NCBI RefSeq assembly: GCF_009646095.1
Contig: NZ_CP045725.1
Location: forward strand, 744,001 to 808,000
Direction: 5' to 3'
DNA from: Raineyella fluvialis
Lineage (GTDB): Bacteria; Actinomycetota; Actinomycetes; Propionibacteriales; Propionibacteriaceae
DNA: 64,000 bases
Notes under the pieces: model-generated
The model's database searches: none
Told to the model about the DNA's origin: nothing
Seen by the model: only the letters and a program-made list of their open reading frames with translations
Part shown: positions 32,109-41,059 of the stretch, piece after piece
Position numbering within the stretch: position 1 is the first letter of the stretch
How the letters are laid out: every line of letters begins with the position of its first letter
Program-made: the position numbers and the translations under genes

Positions 32109-32942
32109 ATGGGACGAGTGACGCAGCGCCGCCGCATCACCACCATCGAGCCTGGCGGGACGACCAGGACCCGGATCGACTCCCTGGTGGTCGAGGAGCC
32201 CTTGGAGATCCGCCTCAACGGTGAACCATGGGCCGTCACGATGCGTACTCCCGGGCACGACATCGAACTGGTGCACGGCTTCCTGCTGTCCGAGGGGATC
32301 ATCACCTCGGCGGAGGACATCCGAACCGCCCGCTACTGCGAGGGCTCGGTGATGTCCGACGAGACCGGCACCGACGTCAACACCTACAACGTGCTCAGCC
32401 TCGCCCTGGCCCCGGGGGTCGCCATGCCCGAGCCCCGGCGCTCGACGGTGGCGACCTCCTCGTGCGGGGTCTGCGGCCAGGCGTCCATCGACACGATCCG
32501 CACCCGGTCGCCCTGGCCCTTGCCGGCGGATCGTACGCCCGTCGATCCGGCCCTACTGGCGGTGCTGCCGGAGCGGCTCCGCCAGGCCCAGCGGCAATTC
32601 GCGGCCACCGGCGGCCTGCACGCCTCGGGAATCTTCAGCACCGACGGCGAGCTGCTCGTGGCCCGGGAGGACGTCGGCCGTCACAACGCCGCGGACAAGG
32701 CCATCGGCTGGGCGATGCTGCGTGATCGGCTGCCGCTGCACGACGCGGTGCTCGTGCTGTCGGGGCGTACGTCGTTCGAGCTGATCCAGAAGGCGATGGT
32801 GGCCGGTATCCCGACCGTGGTAGCCATCTCCGCACCGTCGTCGCTGGCGGTCGAGCTCGCCGAGGACGCCGGGATGACGCTGACCGGGTTCGTCCGGGAG
32901 GGCCGGATGAACGTCTACTCAGGCGCAGAGCACCTGCACTGA
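32109..32942 (+). CDS. fdhD: Formate dehydrogenase accessory sulfurtransferase
   Basis: The 277-residue FdhD moves sulfur from a cysteine desulfurase onto the molybdenum cofactor of formate dehydrogenases. The conserved catalytic loop is SSCGVCGQAS (Cys-x-x-Cys near 119-122). Other family stretches are HDIELVHGFLLSEGI, FSTDGELLVAREDVGRHNAADKAIG and LSGRTSFELIQKAMVAGIP. The ATG has no Shine-Dalgarno, and TAGACT ends six bases before it, so the mRNA is probably leaderless. No formate dehydrogenase gene is in the window; the cysteine desulfurase at 9535 is a possible sulfur donor. Confidence 0.97.
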   Translation: MGRVTQRRRITTIEPGGTTRTRIDSLVVEEPLEIRLNGEPWAVTMRTPGHDIELVHGFLLSEGIITSAEDIRTARYCEGSVMSDETGTDVNTYNVLSLALAPGVAMPEPRRSTVATSSCGVCGQASIDTIRTRSPWPLPADRTPVDPALLAVLPERLRQAQRQFAATGGLHASGIFSTDGELLVAREDVGRHNAADKAIGWAMLRDRLPLHDAVLVLSGRTSFELIQKAMVAGIPTVVAISAPSSLAVELAEDAGMTLTGFVREGRMNVYSGAEHLH

Positions 32943-32957
32943 GCCCGAGCGCCAGAA

Positions 32958-32988
32958 AGCCCGGACCCTCACGAGGAGGACCCGGGCT
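32958..32988. terminator. Shared terminator between fdhD and tRNA-Ser
   Basis: AGCCCGG (32958-32964) and CCGGGCT (32982-32988) form a stem around a 17-base loop. On the minus strand it is followed by TTTC, so it best serves the tRNA gene; it also lies 15 bases after fdhD. Confidence 0.6.
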
Positions 32989-32995
32989 GTTCCGA

Positions 32996-33083
32996 TGGCG
33001 GTGACGGTGGGATTTGAACCCACGGTAGGTCTCCCTACACTCGCTTTCGAGGCGAGCTCCTTCGGCCGCTCAGACACGTCACC
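32996..33083 (-). tRNA. tRNA-Ser (anticodon CGA)
   Basis: An 88-base class II tRNA. Acceptor arm GGTGACG / CGTCACC, anticodon loop CTCGAAA with CGA, a long variable arm, GGTTCAAATCC T-arm and an encoded CCA. It reads the UCG serine codon, frequent in high-GC genes. Confidence 0.97.
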
Positions 33084-33140
33084 GTCGAGAACATTACAAC
33101 GAGGTGGCCTCCGGGTGCCAATCGGGCGAAGGGCGAGACA

Positions 33141-33574
33141 TCAGCCCCGCTGCCCCTCGAAGAACGCCAGCAACGGCGCGGCGCACTCCTCCGCCATGAA
33201 GCCCCCGGTCACCTCGGGTCGGTGGTTGAGCCGGGGGTCGCGGACCACGTCCCAGAGCGACGCGACGGCGCCGGCCTTGGGGTCGTACGCCCCGAAGACG
33301 AGACGGGCGATCCGGGCGCCGACGATCGCTCCCGCGCACATCGTGCAAGGCTCCAGGGTGACGACGAGAGTGCACCCTTCGAGCCGCCACTCCCCACCGT
33401 CTGCGCGGCGCGCCGGATGGCGACGATCTCGGCATGGGCGGTCGGGTCGCCGTGCAGTTCCCGCTCGTTGTGTCCGACAGCGAGCAGCTCACCATCGGGG
33501 CCCAGCAGGACCGCGCCGATCGGGACGTCGCCGTGACCGGGCGCGCGCGACGCCTCCTCGAGGGCCCGCAGCAT
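33141..33574 (-). pseudogene. tadA: tRNA-specific adenosine deaminase, frameshifted in this sequence
   Basis: TadA converts A34 to inosine in tRNA-Arg(ACG), which is itself encoded at 60495. The first frame holds GDVPIGAVLLGPDG and the zinc/proton-shuttle motif HAEI. The second frame holds the second zinc motif PCTMCAGAIVGARI. The frames meet at the CCCC run 33392-33395 (plus strand). One more base restores the continuous EWRLEGCTLVVTLEPC. Deaminase activity is normally essential for CGN decoding, so a consensus error is far more likely than loss. The acidic partner gene lies 35 bases upstream. Confidence 0.9.
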
Positions 33575-33609
33575 CGGGCCGCGCCAGCCGCCGTCGGGGA
33601 TCGTGGCGG

Positions 33610-34260
33610 TCAGTCCTCGAACTCCTCCTGGACGGTGGACCGCACCTGCGGGCCCATCCCGATCCGGTCGGCGAGCTGGAGGAGCGCCTCATCGCTGGAG
33701 GTGTCGATGTCCTCGGCGAGCTGTTCGAGGTCGAAGTCGCCCACACCGAGGTCCCGCAGGATCTCGGAGTCGCCGACCGGCACGATCTCGTCGTCGTCGG
33801 CACCGGGGGCCTCGTCCAGGCCGAGGTAGTCGAGGATGTCGCGGGCGATCGGCCACTCGTCGGCCGCCGCACCATCGGACAGGAAGACCTGCACGACCGC
33901 CCCGCGGACACGGACGATGACGAAGACCTCCTCGACGAGGGACAACATGCCCATTGCCCCGGCCTCGCCCGGCAACCTGCGCAGGTGGTTGATCATCTCG
34001 TCGAGGTCGTTGGCCTTCACCAGGTCGAGGGCGACGACGACCGGATGCCCGTCCTCGCGGTAGGCGGCGACCACGAAATCGACGTCCTCATCGGTGGCGT
34101 CGTCGAGTTCCTCGTAGTCGTCGTCATCGTCCTCGTCGATGTCGTCGTCCTCGAACTGATCGTCATCGTCGTCAAGCTCGTCCTCGGAATCGAGGTCGAG
34201 GTCGTCGAGTTCCTCGTCGTCGTAGTCAGACACGCCAACCTCCTGATCGCCCATAGCCAC
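33610..34260 (-). CDS. tRNA adenosine deaminase-associated protein
   Basis: A 216-residue very acidic protein. Residues 12-60 are almost wholly Asp/Glu. A folded domain follows ([40 protein letters not shown], near 60-100), and the end is [21 protein letters not shown]. Actinobacterial genomes carry this family directly before tadA, as here. Its role is not established. The acidic block could shield or bind a basic partner (inference). Start at 34260; an alternative ATG lies two codons later. Confidence 0.85.
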   Translation of the reverse strand: MAMGDQEVGVSDYDDEELDDLDLDSEDELDDDDDQFEDDDIDEDDDDDYEELDDATDEDVDFVVAAYREDGHPVVVALDLVKANDLDEMINHLRRLPGEAGAMGMLSLVEEVFVIVRVRGAVVQVFLSDGAAADEWPIARDILDYLGLDEAPGADDDEIVPVGDSEILRDLGVGDFDLEQLAEDIDTSSDEALLQLADRIGMGPQVRSTVQEEFED

Positions 34261-34363
34261 CCTATGCTCTCAGAGATCCACGAGCGGCGACAGCCGAACC
34301 CCAGCGGGGGGAACCCTGGGGCCGCGACCTCACCGGCGGCGCGGATGTGACACCCTGAGGGGC

Positions 34364-35004
34364 GTGGAACTTCATGTGGTCGATCATCCCCTGGTGGCAC
34401 ACAAGCTGACCCTGCTGCGCGACTCCTCGACGGCGTCGCCGGTCTTCCGCCAGCTCACCGACGAACTCGTCACCCTGCTCGCGTACGAAGCCACCCGTAA
34501 CGTACGGGTCGAGCACTGCACCGTCCGGACCCCCATCCAGGAGGCCCCGGCGTCCGGCTGTCCACCCCCGAACCCCTGGTGGTGCCCATCCTGCGCGCGG
34601 GCCTGGGGATGCTCGGCGGCATGACCCGGTTGCTCCCCACGTCCGAGGTCGGCTTCGTCGGGATGGCGCGCAACGAGCAGACGCTCCAGCCGGTGACGTA
34701 CGCCGAACGGCTCCCCGCGGACCTCTCCGGGCGCCAGTGCTACGTCCTGGACCCGATGCTGGCCACCGGCGGATCACTGGCCGGGACCATCAAGTTCCTG
34801 GTCAATCGGGGCGCGGACCACGTCACCGCGATCTGCCTGCTCGCCGCTCCCGAGGGCATCCAGCATGTCCGGGAGGTGTGTGACAGCCTCGGCGTGCCGT
34901 GTCACCTGGTGGTGGCCGCGGTCGACGAGCGGCTCAACGAGCACGGCTACATCGTGCCGGGCCTGGGCGATGCCGGCGATCGGCTGTACGGGCTGACGGA
35001 CTGA
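34364..35004 (+). pseudogene. upp: Uracil phosphoribosyltransferase, frameshifted in this sequence
   Basis: Upp makes UMP from uracil and PRPP. The first frame carries [16 protein letters not shown] and [18 protein letters not shown]. The second carries [14 protein letters not shown], the PRPP loop [20 protein letters not shown] and a typical GDAGDRLYG end. The switch lies at the CCCC run 34545-34548; one extra C restores [22 protein letters not shown] start. As all motifs are intact, the break is probably a base-calling error. Confidence 0.9.
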
Positions 35005-35050
35005 ATCGAGACCGAATCGTCACCTTCCCCAGGGGGCTGAGGGGAGAAAA

Positions 35051-35066
35051 TGTGAACTGGGTCACA
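35051..35066. promoter_or_regulatory. CRP/GlxR-type palindrome TGTGA-N6-TCACA
   Basis: TGTGAACTGGGTCACA is a perfect match to the CRP-family consensus. It lies 37 bases before the ATG of the small membrane protein at 35103. A second imperfect half (TCACA at 35092) follows. The position over or just upstream of the promoter could give activation or repression. Confidence 0.7.
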
Positions 35067-35102
35067 GAGACCTGTGCCCTCGTCACATGTCTAGGGGATG
35101 AC

Positions 35103-35546
35103 ATGAAGAACACCCTCAAGTACCTGTCCCACCTCATCGCCCTCCTCGTCGTGTTCCAAGCCGCCGTCGCGGTCTGGAGCGTCGCCGAGGAGATCACGGC
35201 CCAGAGTGCCAATCCGGGAGCGACGGCGACGCCACCGCTCGGGGCGATCATGCACGGCATGGTCGGGATGTTCGTCATCCCGGCGGCCGCCCTGATCCTG
35301 CTCGTGCTGGCCCTGATCGCCCGGACCGGACGGCTGTGGGCCGGTCTCACCCTGGCCTCCGCCGTACTGCAGGTGCTGTTGGGGATCGGCGGTCTGTCCG
35401 TGACGCCTTACCTCGGCCTCCTGCACGGCATCAACGCCTTCGTCCTGGTGGCGATGGCTGAACTCACCGCTCGCGCGGCGGCGAGGGCCGAGGCGGCCGA
35501 ACCGCACGTGGCCCGTCATCAGCGCCACGCCCAGCCCGTCGGCTGA
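35103..35546 (+). CDS. Small four-helix membrane protein
   Basis: The 147-residue protein has four hydrophobic segments (about 7-28, 48-70, 76-96, 100-118) and a charged, Ala-rich C-terminus. I do not recognise a named family with certainty; it resembles DUF6220-like proteins. AGGGGATGAC before the ATG offers a weak ribosome site. The perfect CRP/GlxR-type palindrome upstream is the only hint to function, suggesting response to carbon status. Confidence 0.65.
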   Translation: MKNTLKYLSHLIALLVVFQAAVAVWSVAEEITAQSANPGATATPPLGAIMHGMVGMFVIPAAALILLVLALIARTGRLWAGLTLASAVLQVLLGIGGLSVTPYLGLLHGINAFVLVAMAELTARAAARAEAAEPHVARHQRHAQPVG

Positions 35547-35707
35547 AGCCGCCCTACCCAGGGCATTGGGGTCGAGGGCTCGCACCCTCGACCCCCTTCG
35601 CGTTCCTGTGGAAACAGGCCGACGCAACGACAACGGATTGGACGCGTCCGCAGCCGGGTGCCTATGGTCGAACGACTCGTGCCGGCCCCCACCGCAAGGA
35701 GCGCCCG

Positions 35708-36154
35708 TTGTCCTTCCTCAGTTCGCTGCTGCGACCGCCGGACGTCGTACGTGACCTCGGCCTCCTGGTCACCCGGCTGGCCCTGGCGGCGATCTTCATC
35801 GCCCACGGTCTGCAGAAGCTCCTGACCTGGACCCTTCCCGGCACCGCCCACGTCCTGCACGAGCAGGGCGTGCCGCTCACCAGCGTTGCCGCGCCGGTGA
35901 GCACGGTGGTCGAACTGGTCGCGGGCGTGGCGCTCCTGCTCGGGCTCTTCACCACGGTCGCCGGCGCGCTGCTGGTGGCCGACATGCTGGCCCTGCTCGT
36001 CCTCGTCCACCTGCCGTACGGGCTGTTCGCCAGCAACGGCGGCTACGAGACGGTCCTCGGGCTGGCCGCCGGCGCGCTGGCCGTCGCGGTGGGCGCCGGA
36101 CGCTGGAGCCTCGACGCCCTCATCCTGCGCCGGCTCAGGCGGCGACCTTCGTGA
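35708..36154 (+). CDS. DoxX-family membrane protein
   Basis: The 148-residue protein has four membrane helices and the DoxX opening LVTRLALAAIFIAHGLQKLL. The family includes quinone-linked and redox-associated membrane proteins, with roles mostly unproven. TTG start supported by AAGGAG seven bases upstream. Its 3' end overlaps the convergent gene by 20 bases. Confidence 0.82.
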   Translation: MSFLSSLLRPPDVVRDLGLLVTRLALAAIFIAHGLQKLLTWTLPGTAHVLHEQGVPLTSVAAPVSTVVELVAGVALLLGLFTTVAGALLVADMLALLVLVHLPYGLFASNGGYETVLGLAAGALAVAVGAGRWSLDALILRRLRRRPS

Positions 36155-36527
36155 CCTGCTTGTTGACCATCGGCACCAGGGCGGCGACGCCGGCGACGAT
36201 CAGGACGCCGAGGATGATGTGCACGACGACCGCGCGCATCTCGGCCAGGCCGATCTGAACGATCATCAACACCGGCAGCGACACGGCGTGGAAGAAGATG
36301 CCCTTCGAGCCGACCAGCTTCGCCGCCTGCCAGGCGAAGACGGCGGTGACCGCGCTCGCGAGCAGGCTGAGATAGCCGACACCGCCATGGATCTCACTGA
36401 TCGCGTGGCCGCCGATACGGGTCGCCAGGGTCACGCCCAGTGCCAACTGGACGAGGACGAGGACGGCGGTCACGCTCGCGCTGATGCGGAGGCGGTGCAG
36501 GGACGTGGGGACGGTGTTCTCAGCCAT
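36135..36527 (-). CDS. Uncharacterised four-helix membrane protein
   Basis: The 130-residue protein has four hydrophobic segments (about 14-36, 48-70, 78-95, 98-118). A histidine lies in the second loop/helix (SEIHGGVGYLSL), one in the third (FFHAVSLPVLMIVQIG) and one in the fourth (VHIILGVLIVAG). The His positions in helices recall small haem- or quinone-binding membrane proteins, but this is a weak resemblance only. Convergent with the DoxX gene. Confidence 0.65.
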   Translation of the reverse strand: MAENTVPTSLHRLRISASVTAVLVLVQLALGVTLATRIGGHAISEIHGGVGYLSLLASAVTAVFAWQAAKLVGSKGIFFHAVSLPVLMIVQIGLAEMRAVVVHIILGVLIVAGVAALVPMVNKQVTKVAA

Positions 36528-36614
36528 GGCTCGACCCTAGTCAGCCATCTCCCCGCGGCAACTCGACGGGGTGTTCCGTGCCGCAGGATGGCGTCAGCGT
36601 GTCGGCATCTTGTG

Positions 36615-37514
36615 TCAGTAGTAGTACGGGAAGGCAGACCAGTCCGGATCCCGCTTCTGCAGGAACGAGTCCCGGCCCTCCACCGCTTCGTCGGTCATGT
36701 ACGCCAACCGGGTCGTCTCGCCGGCGAAGATCTGCTGGCCGACCATCCCGTCGTCGATCGCATTGAAGGCGAACTTCAGCATCCGCTGAGCCGTCGGCGA
36801 CTTGGCACAGATCTTCCTTGCCCAGTCCAGGGCCTCGACCTCGAGCTGGTCATGGTCGACGACCTTGTTGACGGTGCCCATCTCGTACGCGCGTTGGGCG
36901 TCGTACGTGTCGCCGAGGAAGAAGATCTCCCGAGCCACCTTCTGCCCGACCTGGCGGGCGAGGTAGGCCGACCCGAAGCCACCGTCGAAGGAGCCGACGT
37001 CGGCATCGGTCTGCTTGAACCGCGCGTGCTCCCGGCTGGCCAGCGTCAGGTCGCAGACGACGTGCAGGGAGTGGCCTCCCCCGGCGGCCCAGCCGTTGAC
37101 CAGCGCGATGACGACCTTGGGCATGAAGCGGATCAGTCGCTGGACCTCAAGGATGTGCAGGCGGCCGAGTTTTGCCGGATCGACGGTTTCGGCGGTCTCC
37201 CCCTCGGCGTACTGGTAGCCGGCCTTGCCGCGGATCCGCTGGTCACCACCGGAGCAGAAGGCCCAGCCGCCGTCCTTGGGTGAGGGGCCGTTGCCGGTGA
37301 GCAGGACACAGCCGATGTCGGAGCTCATCCGGGCATGGTCAAGGGCCCGGTAGAGCTCATCCACGGTCTGGGGCCGGAAGGCGTTGCGCACCTCCGGCCG
37401 GTCGAAGGCGATCCGCACCGCGGGCACGTCCTTGGCCCGGTGATAGGTGATGTCGGTGAAGTCATCGAAGCCGGCCACCGGCTCCCACAGTGCGGGATCC
37501 CACGATTGCGTCAT
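36615..37514 (-). CDS. menB: 1,4-dihydroxy-2-naphthoyl-CoA synthase
   Basis: The 299-residue crotonase-fold enzyme of menaquinone synthesis closes the second ring from o-succinylbenzoyl-CoA. Visible are FCSGGDQRIRGKAGY (oxyanion hole), GWAAGGGHSLHVVCDLTLAS, DADVGSFDGGFGSAYLARQVG and the C-terminal DWSAFPYYY, all specific for MenB rather than other crotonases. The rest of the men pathway is not in the window. The last gene before it, an SDR at 37532, reads in the same direction with a 17-base gap. Confidence 0.95.
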   Translation of the reverse strand: MTQSWDPALWEPVAGFDDFTDITYHRAKDVPAVRIAFDRPEVRNAFRPQTVDELYRALDHARMSSDIGCVLLTGNGPSPKDGGWAFCSGGDQRIRGKAGYQYAEGETAETVDPAKLGRLHILEVQRLIRFMPKVVIALVNGWAAGGGHSLHVVCDLTLASREHARFKQTDADVGSFDGGFGSAYLARQVGQKVAREIFFLGDTYDAQRAYEMGTVNKVVDHDQLEVEALDWARKICAKSPTAQRMLKFAFNAIDDGMVGQQIFAGETTRLAYMTDEAVEGRDSFLQKRDPDWSAFPYYY

Positions 37515-37531
37515 GGGCCCAACCTAGCCCC

Positions 37532-38179
37532 TCACAGCGCGGCGAAAGCCTCCGCGATCGGCACCTCACCGTCGGCGAACGGGATGAACCTACCGAAGGT
37601 GGCCGGCTCGTCGAGCGCCTCCCGGATGGCGAGTGCGACGTTCGCCCGCGACGTCGGTCGCCCGGAGCCGACCCCGGTCTCGATCCGTCCGGTGGGCTCG
37701 TCGAGGGTGAGAGTGCCGGGCCCGAGGATCGTCCAGTCCAGGTCGCTGTCGCGCAGCGCGTCGTCCGCAGCCAGCTTGGCATCGGCGTACGGGAAGAACG
37801 AGCTGTCGGCGGGGATCCCGAGGTCCGGCACCGATCCCGCCCAGGAGACCATCAGGTAGCGCCGTACGCCGGCCTGCTCGGCGGCCCGGATCGATCGGAT
37901 GGCCGCATCGCGGTCCACCGCGTACGTCCGGGTCGGGTCTCCGCCACCGGCACCGGCGGACCAGACGACGGCGTCCACGCCCGCCATCCGCTGAGCCATC
38001 GCCTCGGTGTCCAGGAGCTCGGCGTCAGCGAGGACGGGCTCCGCGCCGGTGGCGCGGACCTCGGCGACATGCTCTTCGTTCCGCACCCATGAGAGCACCC
38101 GGTGCCCATGCGCGGTGAGCAACGGAGCGAGCCGCAGCGCCACCTTGCCGTGCCCACCGATGATCAGGATCGTTGCCAT
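37532..38179 (-). CDS. Atypical SDR, NAD(P)-binding protein
   Basis: The 215-residue protein has the Rossmann loop IIGGHGKVALRLAPLL (5-20), then VVWSAGAGGGD and RYLMVSWAG. It ends in a small C-terminal domain (SRANVALAIREALDE). It belongs to the NmrA/SDR5-like group that lacks a full Tyr-x-x-x-Lys in the usual place, so it may be a sensor or reductase. Probably co-transcribed with menB. Confidence 0.8.
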   Translation of the reverse strand: MATILIIGGHGKVALRLAPLLTAHGHRVLSWVRNEEHVAEVRATGAEPVLADAELLDTEAMAQRMAGVDAVVWSAGAGGGDPTRTYAVDRDAAIRSIRAAEQAGVRRYLMVSWAGSVPDLGIPADSSFFPYADAKLAADDALRDSDLDWTILGPGTLTLDEPTGRIETGVGSGRPTSRANVALAIREALDEPATFGRFIPFADGEVPIAEAFAAL

Positions 38180-38299
38180 GCACTCACGCTACCCGGATGG
38201 CACGCCCTTTCCCCGCCCCCGGAGCAGGGAATATGATTGAGCGGTCAACTGTTATGGAGTCACCGCCCGTCCCGGGCGGGATCCATCCGAGGAGTAGCC

Positions 38300-39280
38300 A
38301 TGCCTGCCGTGACCGCCGAGACCCTGTCGCTGCCACGCATCACCCCCGCACGTCCGGACGAGACGGAACGTCACGCCCTGGCCGTGACGACCGCGCCCAG
38401 CTCGTTCGAGGGCGAGGGATTCCCCGTCCGCCGGGCGTTCGCCGGCGTCCCCCACGAGCTGCTCGACCCCTTCGTCCACATGGACCAGATGGGCGAGGTC
38501 GAGTACGCGCCGGGCGAGGCCCGGGGCACCGACTGGCACCCGCACCGCGGCTTCGAGACCGTCACCTACATCCTCGACGGGCGCTTCCAGCACCAGGACT
38601 CCCACGGCGGTGGCGGGATGATCACCGACGGCGCCACCCAGTGGATGACCGCGGGCCAGGGCGTGCTGCACATCGAGACCCCGCCCGCCGAACTGGTCGA
38701 CTCCGGCGGCCTGTTCCACGGCATCCAGCTGTGGGTCAACCTGCCCGCCAAGGACAAGATGATCGCGCCGCGCTACCAGAACCTCGAGGGTGGCCAGGTC
38801 GGCCTGCTCGCCTCCTCCGACGCCGGCTCCCTCGTCCGGCTGATCGCCGGTGACCTCGACGGCCATGTCGGCCCCGGCTCGACGCACACGCCGATCACGA
38901 TGGCTCACGCGACGATCAATCCGGGTGAGCGTCTGTCGCTGCCGTGGCGCAAGGACTTCAACAGCCTCGTCTACGTCCTCGCCGGGCGAGGCACCGTCGG
39001 CGGCGACGCCAGGCCGGTCCACGTCGGCCAGCTGGCCGTGATGGGCGAGGGGGATCGGCTGACCATCGCTGCGGACGCCGTCCAGTCCGGTAAGGAGCCG
39101 ACCCTGGAGGTACTGCTGCTCGGCGGCCAGCCGATCGGTGACCCGGTGGTGCAGTACGGCCCGTTCGTGATGAACACCCGCGCCGAGATCATGCAGGCCT
39201 TCGAGGACTTCCAGCACGGCCGCCTCGGCCAGGTGCCGGTGGACGGCCTGCGGCCCTACCACGGCAAGGGCCAGTACTGA
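38300..39280 (+). CDS. Pirin family bicupin protein
   Basis: The 326-residue pirin has the metal-binding motif DWHPHRGFETVTYILDG (His-x-His near residue 77) and a further His/Glu in GQGVLHIETPP. A second cupin follows with a conserved pirin C-terminus. Pirins are Fe(II)-binding cupins, some with quercetinase activity or a role in pyruvate metabolism; the role here is unknown. GAGGAG precedes the ATG at 38300; a longer frame from 38237 is not needed. Confidence 0.9.
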   Translation: MPAVTAETLSLPRITPARPDETERHALAVTTAPSSFEGEGFPVRRAFAGVPHELLDPFVHMDQMGEVEYAPGEARGTDWHPHRGFETVTYILDGRFQHQDSHGGGGMITDGATQWMTAGQGVLHIETPPAELVDSGGLFHGIQLWVNLPAKDKMIAPRYQNLEGGQVGLLASSDAGSLVRLIAGDLDGHVGPGSTHTPITMAHATINPGERLSLPWRKDFNSLVYVLAGRGTVGGDARPVHVGQLAVMGEGDRLTIAADAVQSGKEPTLEVLLLGGQPIGDPVVQYGPFVMNTRAEIMQAFEDFQHGRLGQVPVDGLRPYHGKGQY

Positions 39281-39344
39281 CCGGTACTGACCACCCACCA
39301 GGACCCGCCGGGGACGTATCCACTCTGCCCCTCCCCGGCGACCG

Positions 39345-39387
39345 ACGACCCCCGGCGGCCCACCAGGCCGCCGGGGGTCGTTGTCTC
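39345..39387. terminator. Bidirectional terminator between pirin and the osmoprotectant operon
   Basis: A perfect 16-base-pair stem (ACGACCCCCGGCGGCC) with a five-base loop CACCA is followed on the plus strand by TGTCTCTC. It sits between two convergent genes and can end both transcripts. Confidence 0.85.
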
Positions 39388-39395
39388 TCCTCTGG

Positions 39396-40322
39396 TCAGA
39401 CGAGGTTCTTCTGCTTCAGCCAATCCTTGGCCACCTGGGCCGGGGAGGCCTTGTCCGAGCCCTGGTTGCGGCCGTTCATCGCCAGCAGGTCATCGGTGGT
39501 GAGGGCCGCCGACACCTTGTTCAGGGTGTCGGAGACGGTCGCCGAGTTCGCCTTGGCGCTGATCAGCGGGACGACGTTCTGCGGCATGATCATGTTCTTC
39601 GGGTCGGCCAAGGTGACGAACCCGTTGTCCTTGATCGCCGGGGTGGTCGAGTAGATGTCGGCCAGGTCCACCTGACCGTCCTTGAGCGCCTTCACGGTCA
39701 GCGGGCCACCGCCGTCGGAGATCGCGGTGAAGCTGATCCGGTCGGACGCCACCCCGTAGGTCGCGGTGAGCCCCTTCGGCCCGTACGGACGCTCGGCCAT
39801 CTCCGGGTTGCCACCGACCTTGAGCTTGCCGGAGTAGGCCGCCAGGTCGGCCAGCGAGGTGATGTTGTTCTTCTGCGAGAAGTCCTTGGTGACGTTGTAG
39901 GAGTCCTTGTCCTCGGCGGGTGCCGGGGTGAGGACGGAGAAGCCGGAGGGGGTAGCGGTGGACAGCGCCTTGTTGACCTCGTCGGGGGTCTTCGCGGTCG
40001 TCTTGGCGTCGAAGTACTGCAGCAGGTTGCCGGTGTACTCGGGCACCAGGTCGATCGAGCCGTCCTTCAGGGCGCCGATGTAGATGTCACGGGCACCGAT
40101 CTGCATGTGCCGCTCGACCTTGACCCCCTTGGCCTCGAGCGCCTGGGCGTAGACCTCGGCAACGATCTCGGATTCGGGGAAGTTCGCCGAGCCGACCCGG
40201 ACGGTGCCGGCGGCGGCGGAGGACGAGGGAGAACCACTGGAGGTCGGGTTGGAGGTGGCGCAGCCGGCCAGGGCGAGCGTGAGCGCGGCGACCAACGCCA
40301 GGGCGCGTACGGGGCGGTTCAT
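39396..40322 (-). CDS. Osmoprotectant (glycine betaine/choline/carnitine) ABC substrate-binding lipoprotein
   Basis: The 308-residue protein has a lipoprotein signal ending in LALAGC (Cys near 18). An OpuAC-like fold follows: VRVGSANFPESEIVAEVYAQALEAKG, MQIGARDIYIGALKDGSIDLVPEYTGNLL and a final VSAALTTDDLLAMNGR. It delivers a quaternary amine to the permeases. Start chosen at 40322 because AGGAAGG precedes it and the signal peptide begins there. The frame from 40373 would overlap the permease end. Confidence 0.9.
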   Translation of the reverse strand: MNRPVRALALVAALTLALAGCATSNPTSSGSPSSSAAAGTVRVGSANFPESEIVAEVYAQALEAKGVKVERHMQIGARDIYIGALKDGSIDLVPEYTGNLLQYFDAKTTAKTPDEVNKALSTATPSGFSVLTPAPAEDKDSYNVTKDFSQKNNITSLADLAAYSGKLKVGGNPEMAERPYGPKGLTATYGVASDRISFTAISDGGGPLTVKALKDGQVDLADIYSTTPAIKDNGFVTLADPKNMIMPQNVVPLISAKANSATVSDTLNKVSAALTTDDLLAMNGRNQGSDKASPAQVAKDWLKQKNLV

Positions 40323-40369
40323 GGGTTTCCTTCCTGTTGTCGTGCGGGGTGGGGAGGTGCTGCTCCGGA

Positions 40370-41059
40370 TCAACCGGAGCCGATCGCGGCGCGGACGCCG
40401 GCGGTGGTCAGCAGTCGTTGCAGGAGGGTGAGCACTGCGTCGATCACCAGGGCGAGCAGGGTGACGAGCAGGGCACCCGCCAGCATCCTGGGGTAGTCCC
40501 GCACCGGCAGGCCGTCCAGGATCAACCGACCCAGCCCGCCGAGGCCGAGGTAGGCGGCGATCGTCGCCGTGGCGATCACCTGCAGGGTGGCCGACCGGAT
40601 GCCTCCGAGGATCATCGGCGCGGCTAGGGGCATCTCCACCCCGGTGACGATCTGTCGTTCACTCATCCCGACGGCGCGGGCCCCGTCGATCACGTCGTGG
40701 TCGATCGCCTCGACCCCCGCGTACGCCCCGGCCAGCATCGGCGGCGCGGCGAGCACGGCCAGCACGATCGTGGACGGCAGCAGGACCTGGTTGATGCCGA
40801 CGCCCATCGCCACGGTGAGGAAGGTCAGCAGCCCCAGGGAGGGCAGTGCCCGCAGCGCACCCGACAGCCCGATCGCCACCGTCCGGCCGCGACCGGTGTG
40901 ACCGATCCACAACCCCAGCGGCAGCGCGATCACGGCGGCGACCACCAGAGCCAGCACCGAGTAGAGCAGGTGCTGGATGAGCCGGTCGGCGATACCGCCG
41001 GGACCGCCCCAGTGAGCCGGGTCAACCATCCAGGCGAAGGCGGCGAGGACGAAGCTCAT
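40370..41059 (-). CDS. Osmoprotectant ABC transporter permease 2
   Basis: The 229-residue permease of the OpuCB/ProW type has five to six membrane helices. The EAA-like cytoplasmic loop IDGARAVGMSERQIVTGVEMPLAAPMILGGIR is near residue 130. It starts by an ATGA overlap with permease 1. A longer open frame reaches 41920 but is antisense noise through the neighbour. Confidence 0.9.
   Translation of the reverse strand: MSFVLAAFAWMVDPAHWGGPGGIADRLIQHLLYSVLALVVAAVIALPLGLWIGHTGRGRTVAIGLSGALRALPSLGLLTFLTVAMGVGINQVLLPSTIVLAVLAAPPMLAGAYAGVEAIDHDVIDGARAVGMSERQIVTGVEMPLAAPMILGGIRSATLQVIATATIAAYLGLGGLGRLILDGLPVRDYPRMLAGALLVTLLALVIDAVLTLLQRLLTTAGVRAAIGSG

Noticed and set aside
33600-34260. Low-complexity GTCGTC repeats near 34090-34220
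   Set aside because: They encode the Asp/Glu block of the tadA-associated protein; no separate repeat element or slippage array is needed to explain them.
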